A DNA stretch of 64,000 bases from positions 142,146,577 through 142,210,576 of the forward strand of contig OY282558.1 of assembly GCA_958295665.1 (NCBI GenBank). The letters are read 5' to 3'. Shown here one piece after another: positions 58,279 to 64,000 of the stretch. A model generated the notes under the pieces. That model did no database searches and was not told where the DNA came from. It saw only the letters and a list, made by a program, of their open reading frames with translations. How positions within the stretch are numbered: position 1 is the stretch's first letter; each line of letters opens with the position of its first letter. This DNA comes from Tipula vernalis. Its lineage: Eukaryota > Arthropoda > Insecta > Diptera > Tipulidae. Made by a program: the position numbers and the translations under genes.

Positions 58279-59055
58279 GTGGAAATCAAAATGGAAGGAT
58301 CTAAACACAAAAAAACCAAGGGCACCGGGTCTCTTCAAAAGCCGGTATCAGCGCAGGGAGGTACCTCGAACCAAACGGGTGGGGCCTCTAAGGTTGCAAA
58401 GGTGGCTAACTCTAGGGCACAAGTCCCGGGAGTTAGCGGTACCAACGCAGCACAGGGGAGTGGGACGAGAGACATTCCTCCGGCGAAAAGGCGGTACAGA
58501 AATCGCCGCTCGGCATTCCGAATTCTCGAGAAGTGGGCTGCGACCCCCGAGAGGCAGCTCATGGAAGAGCAAAGAACATCAGTAGCCTGGGCAAGGAGCA
58601 CTGTGGGCTGCGGAAGCTCGGAAAGGGACCATGTGTCGGAAAGACAGCGGTCCCAGGACGAGGTGGAAGCAGTTGACAGCAAGCGGGCCTGCTGACTGAC
58701 ACAAAGCCGAGACTAACTCAGGGACAAAGCTGTTCAGCGATGTCCTGAGGGAGCATGTGTTGATGCTAGCAGAAATTGACGAAAGTCAAGAAGATGGGAG
58801 CATCACGGTGAATAAATGGAGGTTGGTGGAAAAGCCAAAGTAGGGAAGGTGTGGCCAGGCGCAAAGCTTGCGGCAGTTAGCTGGGAGGAAATTCCAAGCA
58901 GGCCGAGAGCACGTGTCTGTCTGCCATCCGAACCGGCTAGCCCTGATGAGGCTTTGAAAATCATTAAGGTCAGTAACTCGAATCTTCCGACCGGAAATTG
59001 GAAGATAGTCAAGCAGGAGGAGGCGAAGGGGGCTCGAAATTATCAATTATGGTAA
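58279..59055 (+). pseudogene. ORF1 of non-LTR copy 3 (DUF4780-like)
   Basis: The RNA-binding partner protein of the element. From ATG 58279 it begins with a basic, low-complexity Lys/Gly/Ser-rich part and a KRRYRNRRSAFRILEKW segment (about 58490), ending at a stop 58693. In another frame from about 58816: WPGAKLAAVSWEEIPSRPRARV near 58850-58915, LPSEP and NLPTGNWKIVKQEE near 58980-59020, which is the conserved DUF4780-type block of LOA-like ORF1 proteins, followed by a stop near 59053. The later LINKESLALLHKTKGVIDFGF (59050-59115) lies in a third frame. No CCHC fingers seen. Confidence 0.75.
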
Positions 59056-59486
59056 TAAATAAGGAGTCCCTAGCCCTCCTTCACAAAACAAAGGGAGTAA
59101 TTGACTTCGGTTTCGGATCAATTACCCTCAACGTTTATGGATGGGGCGGAAGCGCGTACGGGAGGCCAACCGCAAGATGGTGGCAACCCGCCCAGGCCTG
59201 AAGGGGGTACCAGCAGCATAGGGGGAGAAGCTGAGGGTAGGGGGAGAGTGAATCTGGCGACCTCGGTCTGGCAAGGATTCACTTGGAAGATGAGGAGAAG
59301 CACACAAGCGAGGGAGCTGGTGTACCAATGGATGAGGATGTCGGCAGCCCGGACAGACGGGGGGCACTAACAAGTCCTCTACAGAGGGTAGGAGGGTTAG
59401 CGAGACGGGCGATTCCGGCGCATCCCAAAATACCGAGAATTAATATTCCTGCGCTAGCAGGAATATACCATAGAGGTAGGCAAAGG

Positions 59487-62400
59487 TTGAAAGGTTATAG
59501 TAAAGATAATTCAAATTAACCTTCACCATTCTAAGGCTGCTTCGGCAGCTCTACTCCTCAGGCTGGTTAGTTCGAGTGAGGATGTGATACTAATCCAAGA
59601 ACCTTGGATTATTAACAACAGGATCTGTGGCCTCAGAACCAAGGGGTACAAAATTATATCCTCTAGTAAGTCTGGGAAGATCAGATCTTGTATTCTTGGG
59701 AAAAATAATATTAATCTTTTCCTTCTCTCTCAATACAGCAATGGTGACACTACTGCAGTTAGCCTGGAAGTAGGCACTTGTAGATTCTGGCTAGTTTCAG
59801 CCTACATGGACCGGGAGAAGGAGGTTCCTGCGGATAACCTGGAGGAGCTGATTCGTGAAGTGGAACAATCAAAGGTAGGTGTGGTACTGGGAGTTGATGC
59901 TAATGCGCATCACACTATCTGGGGAAGCACGGACATTAATGAAAGAGGTGGGTCACTTTATGATTATTTGATGAGTACTAACCTTTCAGCGTGTAATATT
60001 GGGCGGGAACCTACATTTATTAGTAGTAACAGGCAGGAGGTTCTAGACGTGACCCTTGCCTCAAATAATATTCTTCATATGGTGAAAAATTGGAGGGTGG
60101 ATAAGGAACACTTCTTTTCTGATCATCGATGTTTAACCTATAGCCTCGATATTCACCCTGCTACCCGTGAAGCCTTAAGGAATCCTAGAAGGAGCAACTG
60201 GAGCATATATTAGGAATTACTGGAGGATTTGTTGCCGTCGAGGGCTCTAGAGCCCCCGACGACCGTTGGGGAGCTGGAGGAAATGGTTGCTAGCGTTCTA
60301 GCGCATGCAACCGGTCCTTTCGTGCTGCCTGCCCACTGGCTAAGCCTAGAGGTAGGGAAAAACCAGTATAGTGGTCCAGAGAACTGGGGACCTATCGTAA
60401 GGCTTATAGGACAGCCTTTAATACAGCCAAAAATACAAGGGAGGCTCAGGATTGGGACTCCTATAAGGAGAAACTCGGAATTTATAAGAAAGAATTAAGA
60501 AAGGCACAAAGGAGGTCTTGGAGAATCTTCTGTGATAAAATGGAAGAGGTATCCGAAACCTCCCGCCTTAGGAAGATTCTTTCCAAAAGTACAGCTAGTC
60601 CCAGTTTTTTGATAAATACCGGGCGGATCTTGGACAGCTTCTAGTGGAGAATCTCTGGAGCTTCTTTTCGAGATACGCTTCCCAGGGAGCTTTGAGGACC
60701 TGTTGGTGCACAGCAAACATCAGGAAGCACTGTCAGTATTCACAGAGGATATCATAACCAGGAAACGGATTCTATGGGCACTGAGGGGTTTTAAACCATT
60801 TAAATCGGCTGGTCCGCATCAAATTATACCAGCGGAACTTCAAAACAACTCAGTAATTATTCTTCCCTACCTGGAAGCTATATTCAAAGGGTGTTTGAAG
60901 CTGGGCTATATTCTAGGTACTGGACGGAGGTCAATGTGGTGTTTATACCGAAAGCGGGGAACAGCTCACATGTCTATCCTAAGGACCTAAGACCAATAAT
61001 TCTATCATCCTTTCTTTTTTTTGAAAACCTTGGAAAGGCTGCTGGATGTATAAATCAGAGATAAAATAGATGCCAGGAAGTGGGCACCGTCTCAGCATGC
61101 GTACACAATGGGTAGATCTGTGGAAACTGCTCTGCACGCCTTGGTGTGTACGATTGAGAAATCGATTAATTCGAAGGAATTCTGTATGGTAGCCTTCCTG
61201 GATGAGGGCGCCTTTAATAATGTGAAAGCGGAGGCAATCAAGGAGGGATTGTCCTTTTTGGAGGTGGACGTACCTCTGAGAAGGTTAATTAAATATATGC
61301 TGGGAAGCAGGATTGTTAGCCCGAAGTTGGGGGACTCCACCATCAAGAGGCGAGTAACTAGGGGAACCCCGCAGGGGGGGGTATGTCCCTCTTCTCTGGA
61401 GCCTAGTAGTAAACGTGTTACTACTAGAATTGGAGAGAGAGAGAGGGTATTGAAGTTATCGCTTACGCAGACGCCGTAGCTTTAGCTGTTACCGGGAATT
61501 TCCTGGGCACGATTGTAGACGTAATGCAGAATGCGCTTACAATCGTTACGAAATGGGCTGATGGCAAATGTGGACTTGGTATTAACCCGTCCATGACAGA
61601 GCTGGTACTCTTCACTAAGAAATACAAAATCCCGGTAGTTGTCCCTCCTACCTTAAATGGCACGAGACTTGCTTTTACTGATAGTGCTAGATATCTGAGC
61701 ATTATCTTGGACAGTAAGCTTAGTTGGAGGCCAAATATGTTGGAGAGAATAAACAAAGCTACTATAGCTTTGTACTCCTGTAGGAACGCCATTGGTCATA
61801 GATGGGGTCTGAAGCCGGAGCTGGTACACTGGCTCTACACCGCTGTAGTGAGACCTGTACTCATGTACGGGATGGGTGTTTGGTGGCCAGCTCTGGACAA
61901 GGTAACTTATAAAAGTAGGATTGAGAGGGTGCAAAAACGGCCTGTATGCTGGTTAGCGGGGCATTGAGGTCGACACCGACAAGTGCCTTACAGGTTATGT
62001 TGCACCTTCTTCCGGTCGACATTTTTGGCAAACAGATGGCGGCAAATACGGCTGTACGACTTGCAGCCGTCTCTCAGTGGAGGTGTCTTAGAACAGGACA
62101 CTCTACTATCGTTAGATCGTTGAAGGATGAGCTGGCGAATCTTGACTACATTAAACCTACTCTACGCTTCGAGAAGCGATTTCGGACCTCCTTCCCTTCA
62201 AGAGAATCCTGGAGGGATAGACCGTTATCGGAAATCGAAGCGTTACTATTCTTCACAGATGGCTCCAAGCTATACGGCAAAGTGGGAGCTGGAGTATTCT
62301 GTGACAAATTAAATGTAAACATTTCTATTCGTCTCTCTGATTACTGCAGCGTGTACCGATTACTGCAGCGTGTTGCTACGCCGAGAACAGAAATCAAGTC

Positions 62401-62866
62401 AAAATAACCAAAGTAGTTCTGAGCCTAAGCTAAAACCTAGACTATTGGAGGGACTTCCACTGTCATCAGCTCCAGATTTTCAAAAATTTCAAGTAGAGAT
62501 ACAAGAATATCCAACTAAAGAAGAAGCACTGGTATGGTATTATTAATCTAATAAAATATGAATAATCTATTCAAATGTTTTTTTAAGAGAAAGTTTTTTG
62601 ATAATATACCAGATCAGAGCTTAGAAAAACTTGTCAGAAATAGTTTGAGATTAATCATTACAAATGAGGCTAATGACTTCTGCAGAAGCTGCTTGGACGA
62701 AGAGGAGGAAGAGACGTTGGTCCACTTCCTCTGCTCGTGTCCAGCATTAGCACTCCGAAGGCACAAACACTTGGGTAAGTTCAGGATGAACTGCCTCTCG
62801 GATCTCGAAAACATTAAAGTGCGGGACGTCTTACACTACATAAGTAGCTCGAAATGGTTCCAATAG
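59487..62866 (+). pseudogene. ORF2 of non-LTR copy 3: endonuclease, RT, RNase H
   Basis: Endonuclease open from about 59487 to TAG 60211-60213: INLHHSKAASAAL, LIQEPWI (59587), SAYMDRE, GVDANAHHTIWGS (about 59892-59930), SDHRCLTYSLDI (about 60120-60155). RT in pieces: RRILWALRGFKPFKSAGPHQIIP (about 60755-60830), MGRSVETALHALV (61108), FLDEGAFNNV with Asn for the usual Asp (about 61195), GTPQGGV (about 61360) followed by a frame break at a run of eight G, AYADAV (about 61462-61480) in place of YADD, and LSIILDSKLSW (about 61695). RNase H begins FTDGSKLYGKVGAGVF (about 62255) and is lost after 62400. The tail CRSCLDEEEEETLVHFLCSCPAL is at about 62680-62750. Confidence 0.87.
62402..62600 (+). other. 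Foreign or rearranged patch replacing most of RNase H
   Basis: After a 20-bp-scale local duplication (ATTACTGCAGCGTGT twice at about 62340-62375) the RNase H reading stops, and about 200 AT-rich bases that do not resemble the domain precede the Cys/His tail. It may be an insertion, a replacement or a deletion scar. Confidence 0.45.
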
Positions 62867-62934
62867 GGGTAAAGGTGATATATTGGTATAACAATAGACT
62901 GTCACCGGTCTAAGTGTGCCTATGCAGCCACTCC

Positions 62935-62953
62935 AACCTAACCTAACCTAAAC
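62935..62953 (+). repeat. (CCTAA)n 3' tail of non-LTR copy 3
   Basis: AACCTAACCTAACCTAAAC, three to four units of CCTAA, stands directly before the right target duplication where poly-A is usually found. CCTAA is the complement of the common insect telomere unit TTAGG. Confidence 0.85.
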
Positions 62954-62968
62954 TAATCGTCTTCGCTG

Positions 62969-63228
62969 ACATAGGGTTAATATACAATTTTTTGTTGGTG
63001 TAAAATAAGCAACATTAAGGCGCCATGTATATTAGTGGTAAACAAATTGAGGTTTGAGTCTTGTCTGAACCGGATAGAGTTGCCGTAACATTAGTGCAGA
63101 TGGCCAAATAATTTGATGACATGACGTTTATTTTTTTTTTGGGTTTGTCATAACATAAGCTTATAACAAAATAACTTTCTTTTTGGATTGGAAAGCTGAT
63201 GGTGTGCGAAAAAAATAAAAACTATAAA
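62969..63228 (-). pseudogene. BEL/Pao relic, continuation right of non-LTR copy 3
   Basis: The minus-strand reading YINPMSAKT directly precedes ITSLQAFVLF of fragment 2b once the LINE and one duplication are removed, so this flank belongs to the same pol relic (protease region). Beyond about 63010 no further reading is recognisable. Confidence 0.55.
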
Positions 63229-63232
63229 ATAT

Positions 63233-63728
63233 TGTGACGGTGACACCTAGTGTGCAATAGAATAAGTAAAACTAATAGCTCAATGTTTACTGTACTAAAT
63301 GGAATTTTCCATGATAAAAATTGTTACGTAATGTTTCTACGCTATTCCAACTGGAAAAGTCGTGAACTTTCGAGAAGCTTGGTTTGTGTATATAAAAAGG
63401 CGAACAAGATCGAATTGGATTATTAGTATTTGGAACGCGATAGTGTAAAGTTGTAAGAATAAGTAATATTTGGAAAGCGATAGTATAAAGATTAAAAAGG
63501 AATTAAAAAGTGATTTAAAAAGTGTTTTTGTGCGAAATAAAAAGTAAAAGTGATTAGTAAAATTTGAGAATAATTTATATAAAGTGATTTTGTGAATTTG
63601 TATTAATAAACTGTGTTGTAATAATTCTTGTGTGAAATAAATAAATTCGTTGGTGATAAATTAAATTGAATTGGTTTTATTCACAATCCAGTGATACGAA
63701 CCTAATTTGACAAGGCAAAAACGTAACA
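63233..63728 (+). repeat. Solo LTR of the gypsy family (496 bp), ATAT TSD
   Basis: Nearly identical to the LTR at 4237-4732. ATAT at 63229-63232 and 63729-63732 is a 4-bp target duplication, so this is a solo LTR left by recombination between the two LTRs of a complete insertion. TATA box at about 63389. Confidence 0.94.
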
Positions 63729-63732
63729 ATAT

Positions 63733-64000
63733 ATAAAAGTATTGCTGTGTGTGCAAATTAAATTTCAACAAAAAAATAAAAAAACACCAGAAACAAAAGA
63801 ACCCGTATCCGACACGCAGTGTTATTTTGTTTTGTTCCGGGAATCCGTATCCGACGGGCATTAACGAGGTACAGCTCTGGTTACCACGAAGACGGAAATA
63901 CAACCCCCCGAACGTGAGTAAGGCGATTACAGTAATACCGCATGGTCCAGATCGAAAATAGGGTGCACTGTCATTGACGGGACACGCTCAAAAGGCGGCG
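63733..64000. other. Window end, no recognised feature
   Basis: GC rises towards the end (GTATCCGACGGGCATTAACG, CATTGACGGGACACG). ATCCG(A/T)ATCCGAC-like words recur near 63806 and 63848. No domain is readable. Confidence 0.4.

Larger units (their letters stand above)
57659..62953 (+). mobile_element. Full-length non-LTR retrotransposon copy 3 (LOA-like), 15-bp TSD
   Basis: TAATCGTCTTCGCTG at 57644-57658 and 62954-62968 bounds a 5295-bp insertion in the BEL/Pao relic. It has a GC-rich 5' UTR of about 620 bp, ORF1, ORF2 with endonuclease, RT, partial RNase H and a Cys/His tail, and ends not in poly-A but in CCTAA repeats. ORF1 and ORF2 are both broken. It is a different family from the copies at 8.7 and 30.2 kb, though of the same general type. 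Confidence 0.9.

Noticed and set aside
63233..64000. 5' LTR of another gypsy element running off the window end
   Set aside because: Matching ATAT on both sides and no primer-binding site after it show a solo LTR.

Overview
The window is a eukaryotic, almost certainly insect, repeat-dense and AT-rich stretch. I see no complete host gene, rRNA or tRNA gene. Nearly everything recognisable is a transposable element, most of them broken and several nested. The insect assignment is inferred from the mixture: Ty3/gypsy and BEL/Pao elements, non-LTR elements of the I/LOA type with RNase H, a DUF4817-like mariner transposase, PIF/Harbinger, hAT and Helitron copies, a tRNA-derived SINE, and a 3' tail made of the insect telomeric unit CCTAA. 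The order of insect cannot be told from this.

Layout. 1-4732: 3' part of a Ty3/gypsy element with an open gag end, a long open pol and a 496-bp 3' LTR. Two further copies of the same LTR lie at 29574-30067 and 63233-63728. 5857-6151: a SINE with a 12-bp target-site duplication (TSD). 6300-8705: degenerate GAGTTG-type repeats in opposite orientations. 8730-12131: a non-LTR element split by a 1300-bp retroposon-like insertion that carries an octamer array. 13386-13438: a possible small host exon on the minus strand. 14586-16439: a mariner-like element with long terminal inverted repeats (TIRs). 17340-17988: a 77-bp minisatellite followed by (TA)n.

17989-23531 is a 5.5-kb DNA transposon with TIRs of 700-750 bp. 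Its gene is split by a 2150-bp LTR element that has no gag or pol and whose two LTRs look identical (19297-21446). 24150-26111 is a broken, intron-bearing transposase-like gene of another family. 26434-26628 is a second SINE. 30250-33185 is a better preserved non-LTR element. 33602-39600 holds two Helitron remnants. 40421-42070 and 51188-52346 are minus-strand Jockey-like fragments. 44870-45840 is a BEL/Pao fragment. 46544-48810 is a PIF/Harbinger element, followed by an unusual non-LTR remnant combining OTU, endonuclease and reverse transcriptase.

54960 to about 63230 is a minus-strand BEL/Pao relic split by a hAT element (8-bp TSD) and by a full-length 5.3-kb LOA-type element (15-bp TSD). 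The genes do not work together as one pathway; each belongs to a separate selfish element. What the sequence does give is the order of events: several insertions are bounded to the base by target duplications, so host and guest can be dated relative to each other. Large stretches (26.6-29.5, 42.1-43.6 and 52.4-54.9 kb) show nothing I can name.
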